Positions 1 to 11,345 of a stretch of DNA of 64,000 nt are shown in pieces. Made by a program: the position numbers and the translations under genes. The DNA is from Metallyticus violacea (taxonomy: Eukaryota > Arthropoda > Insecta > Mantodea > Metallyticidae): NCBI GenBank assembly GCA_030762175.1, contig CM060831.1:4789001-4853000 (forward strand). Reading direction: 5' to 3'. Each line of letters starts with the position of its first letter. Within the stretch, counting starts at the first letter, position 1. The notes beneath the pieces were generated by a model. That model saw only the letters and a list, made by a program, of their open reading frames with translations. It did no database searches and was not told where the DNA came from.

Positions 1-543
1 TGGATTGTATGATATAGTTTTCTTATTTCATTTAGAATGGAACTAGGAAGATTGGGTTATAAAAGCAAGGTCAAGAACTGGTATGAGGGAGAAAGATTGG
101 GAAAAGGATTTTGGAAAGAGATAAATAAGAATTGAGGATATTGAAAAACAGGAAATGTGGGCAAATCCTAATACCAGAAAATCTGTGAAATTATATAGTA
201 CACTAAAAAAGTGTGGGGAAGAGAAAGATGTATTGAAATCTGTGATAAGGCAGGAAGGGAAGGACTGGCATGGTTTAGAACAGGAGTAATATACTTAAGT
301 GGAATAAAAAATGGATATATTAAGGAGATATGTCCCATGTGTGAAGAACCAGATAGTACTTGCCATTGTATACTAAAATGTAAGCAAACTAAGTCTTGGA
401 GGGAACAGTTTCTATTACAAAAATGAAAAAATTTACTAAATGAAATAAGAGGCAGACAAATTTTAAATTTAAAATTAGACAAAAATACTAAGGAGCTGGG
501 AAAATACGTAGGAAAGGTAAGACACAATTGGTTATGGGTGTAA
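1..543 (+). mobile_element. Non-LTR retrotransposon C-terminal fragment (zinc-knuckle tail)
   Basis: The frame starting at 211 reads GREGLAWFRTG, then CPMC-x6-STCHCILKC, followed by a stop at 424-426 and open sequence to 543. A Cys-Cys-His-Cys cluster after a GxxWFRxG motif is typical of the end of ORF2 in I/R1/LOA-type non-LTR elements. Frame remnants upstream (1-210) resemble the preceding region but are broken. The element is truncated by the window edge and inactive. Similar tails occur near 33.9, 39.3, 46.4, 52.5 and 53.4 kb. Confidence 0.6.
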
Positions 544-998
544 AATACTTAGGAAAGGTGCTTGAGAAATGATATATAATTGTCAGATAGTGAAAGGAGG
601 ATGAAATGAGTAGGGGAGGGAATGGGACCGGTTATCTAGCATTAGTTAAACAGCATCCTTATACATCAATAACCTGGGTGTTAGTGTGTATAAGGTCCTA
701 AGGAATAAGTATCTCACAGGATAGAAACTTAAACTTAAAAATTAGACAAAAATACTAAGGAGCTGGGAAAATACGTAGGAAAGATAAGACACAATTGGTT
801 ATGGGTGTAAAATACTTAGGAAAGGTGCTTGAGAAATGATATATAATTGTCAGATAGTGAAAGGAGGATGAAATGAGTAGGGGAGGGAATGGGACCGGTT
901 ATCTAGCATTAGTTAAACAGCATCCTTATACATCAATAACCTGGGTGTTAGTGTGTATAAGGTCCTAAGGAATAAGTATCTCACAGGATAGAAACTTA
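471..998. repeat. Near-perfect 261-bp direct duplication
   Basis: 471-731 and 738-998 are direct copies with 6 bp between them. By eye I find one difference (G at 517, A at 784). The copies cover the end of the non-LTR frame and its 3' untranslated part. Confidence 0.93.
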
Positions 999-1324
999 GC
1001 CCAGTGGGTTTAATTAAAAAAGGAGGAAGGTTTAATATTGTATGAAATATAACTTAATATTACATTGAATGTATTTTATAGTGTTGTGTTTTTCCTTTTG
1101 GTTGGATCGGAGCCTGGTTCTCTGGATATTCCAGTAGGGAGCTGCTAATGACTGGGGGACTGAGCTAATCAAATTAGAATAAATTTGATTGGAGTTTGTG
1201 CCTTCTGGAATTGCTGAAGGCACTGTTCCTATTTGTTATATTTAAAATTAATGTTTTTTTTTTATTTATGTTCACTTTGTTATAAAAATTTTGTATGTTG
1301 ATGTATGAGAAATAAAAATTAAAA
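999..1324. other. No gene recognised; probable retroelement 3' sequence
   Basis: AT-rich sequence lies between the duplicated tail and the opposite-strand RNase H fragment. A short minus-strand frame (1032-1223) has no recognisable domain. An A-rich run near 1310-1330 may mark a retroelement end. Confidence 0.4.
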
Positions 1325-2010
1325 TTAAAATATTTCGTTTCCAATGCATGTTGGTGGGTAACTGTAATTCATTATACTTTGTAGCGCCACTATAGAAGCA
1401 CTTAAGATAACAATTGTTTTATTTCTTAGGTCTATATGTAGATTTTCTAAAACTGCTCTAATGGCCGTTATTTCACCATCAAAATTGTTAACATACTGTC
1501 CCAAAGATGCATATTCTTCACAGAATATTCCAAAGCCCCCTTCTCCATTTTTAAGAGATCTATCTGTATACACTCTACACCATGTATTAATTGTATGATA
1601 GTTGTTTAGTGTACTAAGTGTTATCAATCTTGATAGGTCATTCTTCTCGGAGATCATTGTATCCAGATTTAGTTTCAAGTTGATATCTATATATTGTAAA
1701 GGATCAGTTGGTATAATGAAGGTTTAGTGTTTATATATAAAATTTTGTCTAAATCTTTTTTCTGTATGTAATTTTTGAAAGTCTGTTGTTTTTTTAAATC
1801 GTTTCATGCTGTCAGGAATATGAAATCATTTGCTCTTGTGTTGATTACTTTTTAATTTCCATCCTAGTATTGTCATTGTAGTATCTAGCTCTATTTTAAT
1901 TGGCAAGTTGTTAGTATGCTCTGCATTGTTTTAACTGCTCCTTTTATTATTCTTAATGACCTAGATTTTATTGTATCCAATTTAGTTTTAAGTTGTGGAT
2001 ATTATCTCAC
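1325..2010 (-). mobile_element. Non-LTR retrotransposon fragment: RT C-terminus plus decayed RNase H
   Basis: The frame at 1678-1325 carries an RNase H-like domain: VYTDRSL (normally TDGS), FDGEITAI, then LSASIVALQSI (normally SDSxAAL). The third catalytic Asp is replaced by Ala, so the enzyme would be dead. Upstream on the same strand (about 2000-1880) KSRSLRIIKGAVKTMQSIL resembles the segment that follows the reverse transcriptase in I-like elements. Stops and frameshifts separate the two. It runs opposite to the fragment at 1-543. Confidence 0.65.
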
Positions 2011-2339
2011 TTTCATATAGCAAGTTAGGCTTTATATAGTTTTTGTATGTGTCATTTAGGAGACCTCCCATTGTAACATTGGTCATATGATTTTACTAAA
2101 GCTTTCTCATAATAGACTTTTTTCCTTTGGCTTGTTGTCAGTCCTAATGCAACTTTCTTCATCATTTTTTTCTTTCTCAAATAATATTGCTGCCATTATC
2201 ATACTCTATTCTTCTACATCTTAATTTTCAGGCCCTACTGTCTATTAATTATTTTTCTTTCTGTTATTTCATGTCTCTGTCCTCCTAAGGTATTAATTAT
2301 TTCTTATGGATCTGTCTTAATGCATTTTTGGTATCTCAT

Positions 2340-3095
2340 AGTAGTTCCGGTTGGATGCAATCCATCTATACCAGCATTTCTGCCAATCTTCAAAAACATG
2401 TTCTTCATAATTGCCTCCACAGCCTTCATCACTCCCTTTGATGATGGAAATTATTGCCCATGAAGATGTTTCTTCAATTTGGGGAAAAGTCACACAGGGC
2501 TAAATTTGGACTATGGAGAGTGAGAGCCATATTTCACATTGAGTTTTGCAGTATGTGCTGTGAATTTTCATGCAGAGCTTTGCTGTTTGCTCTCAGGATC
2601 AAAATGATATAGCCAAGTTTCATTAAAGTGATTACCTTTGGAAGAATTGTCATATCTTCCTGTAACATTACCTTCAACTGCATGCGAATGTCCTTTTGCT
2701 CAGGAATCAGCAGTCTTAGAACATACCATGCACAAACATGTATCAGATACAATTTTGTGTGCGTGGCATCCAGTGTTATTTTCAAAATTTCTGTTACTGA
2801 CTGTTCTTAATGTTATTTAATATTCCATTCTTGTAATGACAGCAACAGTGCTATATTTTCTTCCAATTTAACACAAACTAGAGCTGTATGTCCACCTTCC
2901 TTTGAAATTGATGGTCTGTCTCCTTTAAAAACTTTAGACATCTTGAAGCTGTTCTGAACAAACCCTCATAGACATCCTGTAACATTGTAGATTTGTTGAG
3001 ATGAAAGCACAATTTCAGAGTTGCATATTGTTTGTTGCATTCACCTCCATTTTGCTGTAGGCAGAAGTGAACATGTCTGAACTCGCACATCTCTC
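2340..3095 (-). mobile_element. Degenerate mariner transposon (family M2)
   Basis: Minus-strand frames follow transposase order. The N-terminal region (3090-2878) has LKLCFHLNKS and MLQDVYEG. The middle (2785-2534) has VCAWYVLRLLIPEQKDIRMQ and LPKVITLMKLGYII where mariners have ITGDETW. A C-terminal SPNLALCDFS occurs at about 2520-2500. The DNAPxH block seems deleted. Related C-terminal relics lie at 51.9-52.2 and 62.2-62.5 kb. No inverted repeats were recognised. Confidence 0.65.
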
Positions 3096-3387
3096 ACAAG
3101 TGGAAATAATGTATCATGTATACATTATGCATCAAGCTAAAAATAATTTAAAATTAAAATTTAGGTTGAGAAATGAAGTCTGTTAAAAAAAAATGTTAAT
3201 AATTCTTCATCGAACAGCTCTAGTATTTTTAACAACTTTAAAAACAAACTAATATTAACATTCAACAGTTTGCAAATAACCCAAAGAGTTCATTCAAATG
3301 TTATTACACTTGTAACTTTGTTTAAATGTCTGTATTTGGGTAACAAAGCTCAAAAGAAAAGTCAAAGTGGTTATGTTGTTAATTTGG
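3096..3387. other. No gene recognised
   Basis: AT-rich sequence with no usable frame and no recognised repeat. It may hold the 5' end of the neighbouring mariner. Confidence 0.5.
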
Positions 3388-3640
3388 TTTATTTACAGAT
3401 GCTCTTTAACATCTCGGGTCATCAGCATCCTGTTCAATTCAGGGCATGAAACAGCCGACAAATTTTGCTAAGAGGCCTCTTCATTCAGGCTTGAGGTTCT
3501 TTTTCATGCTGTAAATATACGACATGGGACACCCGGCTTTACTTCCTTTACGAAGAGAAGTCATACTCAAAAAATCCATCACTCCTAGTCGGGTTTAAAA
3601 GGCAAATATGGTTACCACTACACCACCAGGACCAACCCCT
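3388..3640 (-). mobile_element. SINE family A copy (tRNA-Gly-derived), diverged
   Basis: Matches the 57.95-kb copy in reverse orientation. The 3' tail module (CTCTTTAACATCTC on the plus strand) is at the left, and the tRNA-like head (ACTACACCACCAGGACC) is at the right. The internal promoter B box is damaged (GGGTTTAAAA on the plus strand). Full-length but old. Confidence 0.85.
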
Positions 3641-4389
3641 CACCCATGGTTATGAAAATATAATGGGCAGTATTAACAGAACCATTTTATGGAAAGGTGT
3701 ATGGTTAGGCATAAATAGTACTATTTTTTTTTTTAAGAAATTTAATGCATTTAGAACTATGAGCTGGAAATCAGAAGTTATTTACGACAGTGCAAAGGTC
3801 GGACTACAACAAAGATGTAATATGTAATTATATATGCAGTCTAAGATACTATTATGCAGTAATATTGTCTCATCTTTAATCCCTAATATCTCAAAAAGAA
3901 AAAGGAATACAAGATTCAGACAAAAATATGACCTTTAGTGCTGAAATTCTCATGTTTCTTTTTCCTCATTTGTAGTACTTGGCATAAAATGTAGTTTTTT
4001 TCTTAGTCAAAATATTTATAACACTCTTATGATTTAATTTATTGGAAATTTATTCAGGACCTCTCTAATAAGTGAAATTGTAAGAGTGTTATAAATATTT
4101 TGACTCAGAAGAGATTAATGATGCTTGTTTCACTATGTTTGATTCCAAATTGAATTAATAGTCAAAAATTGGAGGTTTGTCTATATTTAAAAAATTGAAC
4201 TCACATTTAAGTCACAGAGTTAGGGAGACAAATTGAGATATTTTACTTCACTGGGTTCAAACTCACTGTAATTTGATGTTCCGTAACTTTGCTAGTATTA
4301 TATTGTGCTTTGCTGAATTTGTTAATTCATTCCTAGTTCCACTGCTATTATTAGTATTGCACTTTTATCATGGGAAAAACTTTAAAATA
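3641..4389. other. No gene; contains a perfect 25-bp inverted repeat
   Basis: AT-rich sequence without recognisable coding potential. The notable structure is the inverted repeat 4005-4105, listed separately. Confidence 0.5.
4005..4105. repeat. 25-bp perfect inverted repeat with 51-bp loop
   Basis: Arm 4005-4029 (AGTCAAAATATTTATAACAC, then TCTTA) is the exact reverse complement of 4081-4105. The bases directly outside and inside the arms do not pair, so the boundaries are sharp. It could be a small foldback element or the ends of a MITE. Confidence 0.9.
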
Positions 4390-5390
4390 ATATAATATTG
4401 CAACCCTTAATAAAGAAATCACTCAAATCTGTTCCAGTCATTGGACATGCTTCGAAGGCTGTTGCCTTCATCATCAGCATAGTTCTATTACCAGCTTTCC
4501 AGCTCTTTGGATTTAATAAATTAAGTGTGAGGTTACTGTTATATGAGAGATCAAAATTATCAAAATTTTCCTTGTGTTAGTTTATGAATATATTTTCCCA
4601 TACTATTAATTATATAGGTTTTTGAGGAAATTTCAAGCATTTTGGTTCATTTTGAAATTTGTGTTTTTTTTCCCCCTTGCAGAAATGTTGTGTATACTAT
4701 CACTAATTTCTCTGTGTGTTTATATTTTATATTTCTCATGTGTTCCTTAAACCATAGGATAATGTTTCTTTTCATTTTGCCTATATATTTTGTATTGCAG
4801 TTTTTATAACTGATTTTTTTAAATGTATGCTTGTTTTTCTGGTAGAATTATGTCTTTTGTATTGTTTTTGGAGGTTTTTTAAACTGCATTTGTTTACTAG
4901 AGCCAAAATGGTGGTTGCAACTTTAAAAATCTTTTGGAATTTTGCCAGTGCCGATGGATGGAATGTAAATTTCTTGTATATATGATCTTTGTAGCCTTTA
5001 ATCTGGTGATATCTGTTATTGATATTTGTTTTTTGAATTTTTCTATTTTATTGTTGATCATATCTACTTTTCTGTGCTATATCTATGATTTCTCGGTACT
5101 CAGGTTTGTGTTCTGTCTTGCTTATTGGTAGGTTTGTTAGTCTGAATGGAGGATGTTGATTATTACAAGTTTATGTTGTTTTGGCATATGAGTATCTTTT
5201 CTGAATATGCCAGATTCCAACATATTGCCACTTTTTATAATTTTTATATCCAGGAATGGAAGGGTCTTGCTGTTTTCTATTTCCATTGTGAATTTATTGG
5301 CAGTACTGTCTTGTAGGTTGAGTAATTTTATTGCATCCTCTTTCCATTTTTCATTTACTATTACAAGGACACCATCAACGTAATAGTATC
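4390..5390 (-). mobile_element. Penelope-like element, RT C-terminal half
   Basis: Read on the minus strand from 5385: YYVDGVLVIVNEKWKEDAIK, a degenerate YVDD box, then TMEIENSKTLPFLDIKIIKS and GIFRKDTHM. This is the RT palm/thumb pattern of Penelope-like elements (LPFLD, then YRKPTxT). Sequence toward 4868 retains pieces of the following helical region. The 4400-4530 part reads like the untranslated 3' end of such elements. YVDG instead of YVDD and many stops show decay. A second copy of the same segment lies at 7200-8545, split by another element. Confidence 0.7.
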
Positions 5391-5799
5391 AACATAGTAT
5401 ATATATATGGAAAAGCATCAACTAATTTTATTTCTAAGAAACTCATGTACTATAATGTCGTCCCCTGTAATGATGGATTCCAGTACTGCTTTGTCATTAC
5501 CACTGCAACTGTTCTAAAGCTTTCAATAACATTCCACATTGCATTTGACTCAATAGAAAAAGTGAAACACATCAAGCTAGATCCCAGGGATCTGCAATTT
5601 TATGAATTATTACTTTTTTTAATGTGGTCTGCCTTTATTCCCTAGAAACTACAAAATTTGTTCATTATTTTAAAGAAATGTAAAACTTCAATAAGCCTAT
5701 CTAGAAAAGTATAAAAAGTATAAGTAAAAGTATAAGGAGAATAACCTAGTCTAGCTATATCTATTAAATCTACTTTTATATTAAAAATCTAATGGTCTA
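5391..5799. other. Unresolved sequence between inverted Penelope-like fragments
   Basis: A plus-strand frame at 5331-5645 overlaps the minus-strand RT and shows no own domain. The interval may hold RT N-terminal sequence too eroded to align by eye. Confidence 0.35.
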
Positions 5800-5960
5800 G
5801 CTATAAGAAATCCATGCTCTCCATTTTTAGCAGATATGTACATGAGTTTCTTAGAATCATGGGTACTTGAAGCCTCTACCATGCATAAATAAATGCCAGT
5901 ATCTTTATTTAGATGACATTTTTACAATAAAAAGCAAAAATTAAAAGATAATGGTATCAA
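5800..5960 (+). mobile_element. Penelope-like RT fragment (plus strand)
   Basis: The frame reads SPFLADMYMSFLESWVLEAS, a stop, then in another frame YLYLDDIFTIKSK. This matches the RT segment preceding and including the YxDD catalytic box. Orientation is opposite to the 4390-5390 fragment. Confidence 0.6.
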
Positions 5961-7199
5961 TTACTTTATATATAAAACAATACAGTTACATTTACAATGG
6001 AAATCAATTTTAATTTGTGAATTTCAACTATTATGCAATTCATAACATGTAACTCACCTCATTCCACTTTATATGTCATATCTCTTCAATCTGTGGATTC
6101 TATAATGAGTTTAGCTAACTTAAAAAGAGTTAGTGTAACTCTATAATGTGGATTTTGTAAAAAATGATATACATTATGCACATTTGGGAAATTATTACTC
6201 TTCATGTATACAAATTTTAACTCTGGTGTAGTTTGTCAAATATTGTAATCTTTTACATAATTTACATTAATAGGCCATTTTAGAAAAAAAAAAGCATATA
6301 ATGGTAACTTAAAGTACTTACATCTAGCATATTTACAGAAATGAAACCCTCCTATGTTTAGAAGATGTGAATGATAAGGTATACTAATTGAACTTATTTT
6401 TAATATATGTAGTTTCTTTATAGATGATGGAAGTGAATTACACAATACTATAACATTGTAGTAAACACCTTTTTGTAGTGCTTACAACTGGTTACTTGGT
6501 TTGTGCATGTTCCATCATGTCTGGGTTCTTTAGTATGTGTATTTGAGTTTTTTATAAATACTTTTGAATTATATACTACAAGTAATAGTAAATCTAGAAT
6601 GTACTCACAAGCTAATGGTAAAATTCCAAATATTTTGAATAGTCATTTAGCCTCTGCCATTATTCTTATTACTCTTTATTATATAGGAAATATTTTTTAG
6701 CATTTACTGGAATTCCCTAGAATTATTCCCTAAGTTATTAAGAAATGGAAGTAAGCATAACTTGTACTGTTTTCAGAATGCTCTTATTTATAAACTGTAT
6801 TAATTATCTGATTGCAACTCTTATTGAGCTTAGATGTATGGTCTTTCCAATTCATAAGACCAAGAACTTTATGTTACTAGATTTGATGATTTCATTGCCC
6901 TCTTATTGTATCTTTAGATCAGCAACATTTTTATTTTTTGTGCGAAAATTGAACATTTAGTTTTTTAAAGACCAACATTTTAATCTTTTGTGTGAAAATG
7001 AATGTATTTAGTTTTTTCAAAGTTTATATGAATTTTGTTACTATCAAACTAGAATATAATTGCATAAATCTGAGGGGTAACTGATTTTGTGTTCTTTAAT
7101 GAGAATGCTAGTATCTTGTGCAAAAATAATTGGATAAGTGTGTTTGTTTATCACTGAGGAGAAATTATTGACATATTTTGTCTTTTGTGTTGGTTTATA
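5961..7199. other. No gene recognised
   Basis: AT-rich. Short frames of 65-71 codons (6503-6700, 6745-6960, 6236-6445) lack recognisable domains and start context. Likely old repeat sequence. Confidence 0.5.
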
Positions 7200-8545
7200 G
7201 GAGGTTTTTTAAACTGCATTTTCTCACTGGAGCCAAAATAATGTTGGCATCTTCAAAATCTTCTGGAATTTTTGGTGTGCCCATGGATGGAATATAAATT
7301 TCTTATATATATGATCTCCTTTGTTGCCTTTCTGTGTGTTGATGCCTTTTATTTATTTTTGTTTTTTTAACTTTCTATTTGCTTCTTGACCAGATCTGCT
7401 ATGTAGCCATTTTTCTGTGTTATAACTATAATTTTTCAGTACTTAGATTCATATTCTGTCTTGTTTTTCAATTCAAATTTGATTTATTGCAGTTCAGTAC
7501 GGTGTGACACATGATTGAATCATGTCAGTATGAAGCTACAATGTAGGATCATTTTATACAGTTAAAACAGATTAATCAATAAATATGTATAATAATTAAT
7601 AAGATATACAATACATTAGGGTTGTAGGATAAAAAATACAAATACACATTGCAATAATCAGAATAAAAAATGGACAAGAACAGTAAGGATAACCTCTAGA
7701 TAACAATGAGTATTTATTTATAAGATTTGTGCAATAAATTTAAGATCTAAATTACAATAAATATTTGTCAATGCTATTGTAGGCTTTATCTATTAAATAA
7801 GGTTCCAAACTTTCTTGAATTTAATATGGTTGTTACAGAATTTGATTTCTTTAGAAAGAGCATCATAGAGTTTTATTGCCATAAAGCTAGGCATCTTTTT
7901 TAAAGGCAGAGTCTATGGCTTGGGATGTAGTTATTCCTTATATTGTATTTGTGTACATCAGAGTTTGTTTGCATGGGTAAATTATATTTTATTAAGTAAA
8001 GAATGGTTTTATAGATGTATAAACATGGCAGAGTTAGAATCTTCAACAGTCTGAAAGTACTCCTACAGGAATCATTGTATGTAAGATGACCTGGATACCT
8101 AGTAGCTCTTTTTTTGTAAGGTAAAAACTTTATTAACATTTTTTATGGAAGTACTGCCCTACTGTCCCATAGTTTGATGGCTTAAGTGATGTGTGCCTGA
8201 ATAACAGAAAAATAAATTATTCTAGCCATATTATTATGTACAACTTTTCTTAAATATCTAAGTACAAATATGTTTTTACTGATTAGCAGCCTAATTTTTC
8301 TACATTACTGTCATAGGTAAAAGTTTTGTCTATGATGAGTTCTAAGAACTTTGTGGAATTTTTGGTAGGTTTGTTAATCTGAATGTGAGGCTATTGATTG
8401 ATTATTGCAAGTTTACGTTGTTTTGGAGTTTGACTGTTGTTGTGGCAAAGTTTTTATATATTTATTTATATGGGTATCTTTTCCGAATATTACAAATTGC
8501 AGTTTATTGTAATTTTTTATAATTTTTGTATCCAGGAAGGAAGAA
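7200..8545 (-). mobile_element. Second Penelope-like RT segment, split by a non-LTR insertion
   Basis: 7200-7469 aligns by eye with 4868-5080, and 8353-8545 with 5130-5265, in the same orientation. The interval 7470-8352 is occupied by a different element. The two halves together rebuild the LPFLD-like segment and downstream region of a minus-strand RT. Confidence 0.65.
7470..8352 (-). mobile_element. 5'-truncated non-LTR retrotransposon (CR1/jockey-like)
   Basis: Minus-strand frames read FLELIIDKTFTYDSNVEKLG, then ARIIYFSVIQAHIT, then (8139-7900) FRLLKILTLPCLYIYKTILY and NSDVHKYNIRNN, then AIKLYDALSKEIKF. This is the standard end of the ORF2 reverse transcriptase. The 3' end near 7470 carries AATAAA-like sequence. 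Stops interrupt the frame. It sits inside the Penelope-like segment, so it inserted later. Confidence 0.75.
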
Positions 8546-9070
8546 CATTTTGGCTCTCTGTATGAGCATTCCATTGATAATGTTTGCCCTTAATACCATA
8601 ATAGGATAATTTTGATGTTTTGTGCATGTTATGACATACACAATCTAAAGTTTTTAATAAATCACAGAATATTCCTAGTGTATTAAATATATTATCAAGG
8701 GATTTCAAAACTTAATTATTTAACTTGAAAGTGGCATCATTGATTGACATGTTTTTCCTAAACCCAAATTGTTCTCTTCCTAAAATATTATTTCATCTAC
8801 ATGGTGATATATTCCTTTGAACATTAGTTTTTCAAATACTTTGGAGAAAGCTGTTATTAATGATACTGGTCTGTAGTTCGACATTATATAGTGGTTTAAC
8901 AATAGAATATTTTAACCTGTTTGAAAATGTTCCTGTTAAAGAGGCAAAGTTACATATATGACTTAAAGGTTTGGTAATATTGTCAGCACATATTTTTAGT
9001 ATTGTTGTAGTTATTTTGTCATATCCTTATGAATTTTTGCTTTTTTAGGGATTATATTACTTTATTTACT
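8517..9070 (-). mobile_element. Non-LTR reverse transcriptase palm fragment
   Basis: From 9060 downward on the minus strand: ADNITKPLSHICN, LTGTFSNRLKYSIVKPLYN, EQFGFRKNMSINDATFKLNN, then (8708-8517) IFCDLLKTLDCVCHNMHKTS and LSYYGIKGKHYQW. These are RT motifs 1-4 of CR1/jockey-type elements, with KTLDCV for the usual KAFDCV. The FADD box is not present in this piece. Confidence 0.75.
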
Positions 9071-9389
9071 TCATTTGCAATTTTTATGCATTCAATCTAG
9101 AGAAGTAAACTTCTCTAATTTCATCTCATTGAAGAATTAAATTGGATCTTTCTTGTATTGTTTCTTTATCAGTAAATTTTCTGCTACATAAATGAAATAT
9201 TCATGAAATATTATTGTTGTTAATTGCAGATCTTTTGCGCTACTTTGATTACTGAAAATATTTTTTATTTCATTTTTGGAGTGATATTTACTAGTCTCTT
9301 TTATTTATAATACTTCAGATGGTCTTAGATTTGTTATATTCGAGGACTGTATTTGCTTTTATGGCAGAGGTTTTTGGCAGTATTTATAA

Positions 9390-9775
9390 CCATTTTTAGG
9401 ATTGAAAAAACTACTAATAATTCCATACTAAAAATGCATGATGCCAAATTTCTAGGCCTTTAAATTGACAGACACTTAAATTATAACACACATATAGAGC
9501 AAAACTAAAATCAGCAGTCTACAAGCTTTGCTCATTGTAATATAATTCAGAAGCCACCTTCAAAATAGCTTATAATGCATATTCTCTTCAATTATGAAAT
9601 ATGATTTAATATTCTGAGGAAATACCATTGAAAGCAAAGATATTTTTATATTGCAAAAAGAAAGCAATATAAATGTGTGTATAATAATTTAAAATCATGT
9701 AGAGATCTATTTCAAAAATTAAAAATGTTAACACTTTCTTGTCACACATTTATAATATGAAATAGACATATGAGT
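9390..9775 (+). mobile_element. Non-LTR reverse transcriptase C-terminal fragment (plus strand)
   Basis: The plus-strand reading gives MHDAKFLGL, IDRHLNYNTHIEQ, FKIAYNAYS and CRDLFQKLKMLTLS, with stops between. This is the segment after the catalytic box of CR1/jockey-like reverse transcriptase, in the opposite orientation to its neighbours. Confidence 0.65.
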
Positions 9776-9814
9776 AGTAACAAACCTAAAAAATATGAAC
9801 TGGATCCTACACTA

Positions 9815-10490
9815 ATGTATTCAACTTGTTCACACTAACTCCACTTATATAACACTAGGACTGTTTCAGAAGCACTTCCTTCCACTTCAGCTATTGACTG
9901 GCAACTGCTACTGGAATTGGTGGCTGAATTCCAAGGTGCTTCTGTGGCAGTCTTTGATGGCACTAGTAGGAACATGTTGAGTTCATCCATGGGCAGAACA
10001 TCAAAATTCATATTTTTTAAAAGAAAATCTTTTCTCAAGTGGATAGCTCCATTGGGTTGTGAAGTTTTTTCCAGCAGTTTAGCCTCTGGTTAAATTTCAT
10101 GATTTTTGGTCCAAAAATGAGCTGCTACTGTTGATTTATCAACTTGCTTAAAACGAACATTCCTAAAGTATTCTTATTCCTGAATTTCCAAATTTCTCTT
10201 TGTTTATCCAATGTATCTCTGGTCACAATCTGCTCATTTGATTTCATTCCTGATTTCTGTTCTGTTGGTATGGTGTTTGAAATTATATTTGTTCCTTGGG
10301 ACTAACATTATCCCATGTTCTTTGAATATCCTCATGAATTTGTTGTGGTAAGTGGAATGGTATGTGAAACTTTTGAATTTATGTTTTCTATATGTTCTTC
10401 AATGTGGAAACTGGTCTAATAGATATTGTTTTTTAAATTTATTGATGATTTTTATAGCTGTGCCTTTGTTGTATACTATGTCTTGAAAAT
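9815..10490 (-). mobile_element. Penelope-like element: RT end plus GIY-YIG endonuclease (minus)
   Basis: From 10480 downward: GTAIKIINKFKK (RT end), then TYHNKF, then NEIK-stop-ADCDQRYIG (the YIG half of the GIY-YIG nuclease), then KQVDKSTVAAHFWTKNHEI, and (10038-9835) DFLLKNMNFDVLPMDELNMF. Stops disrupt the nuclease. Two other copies of this C-terminal part lie at 11.9-12.3 kb (plus) and 13.0-13.25 kb (minus). Confidence 0.75.
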
Positions 10491-10689
10491 GAAAGGGGAG
10501 GCTTTGCTGATATGTATTTAAAAGGAACTTGTGAACAAATGTGCTAGAAATGGAGAAAAGGGGTTTTCCATTGCTATGCTTGAAACTTGTTGATAATATT
10601 TTTGGTTAAAATTGAAGAAATTAGTTAAATGCAAATATTAGTAAGTTTCAGTATATGTTCTGTTTGTAAATTTAAGGAGGTTGTCTCTG

Positions 10690-11345
10690 TTTCTAGCAGA
10701 TTTATTCATGAGTTCCTTTGAAATATGTATTACCCAAGCCTTATCTTTCATTTTCAAGACATGGTATAGATGTATGTGGATGACATATTTGCAATAATAC
10801 CAAAATGAGATGCTGCCGTCTGGGCCATCCGGACAAGTCGGCGGTTGCAGAACATGCTATGTGGGCAGACGATGAACACACTATCCTATGCAATGAAACA
10901 TCTGTCCTATCTTCAGTACCATACTACCATGCTAGAGTACAACGCAAGGCCATAGAAATCTACAAGCATCCTAATAATTTCAACAAAAAGGGAGAGGCTC
11001 TCAAACTGAGCAAAACCGGCATCCGATATTAGAGCATATAAAACAAGTTCACACTAGCAAAATTCATGTGAACCAATCACTGATAAGAATGGAGATGCCC
11101 CGCCCTCCGAGTACAACCCCTCTGCTCCAGCCGAGCCAATCCCCTTCGTGCAGTTCATATATAAATATAACACTTCCAGCTGGCATTTCAGTCGTACCAG
11201 GACCTTTGCCCAGAAGACTCAGACCGTGCCACTGAAGATGTCCTCCGTAGCTGGGGATGAAACATTTGGACTCCTTAGCTCCAACAGACCATGGCTCCTA
11301 AGCCCGGAAGAAACTTCTAGTTATAAGTCTGACTCCGGCTGTGAA
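10690..11345 (+). mobile_element. Penelope-like element: RT catalytic box fused to C-terminal region
   Basis: SLFLADLFMSSFE, then a frameshift into YVDDIFAIIPK (the intact YVDD box, about 10770-10805). The frame 10805-11032 then reads GHPDKSAVAEHA and RKAIEIYKHPNNFNKKGEAL, which matches the end of the GIY-YIG region in Penelope-like elements. The RT thumb and the nuclease core are deleted between them. 11033-11345 is the GC-rich untranslated end. It is flanked on both sides by other Penelope-like pieces. Confidence 0.7.
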
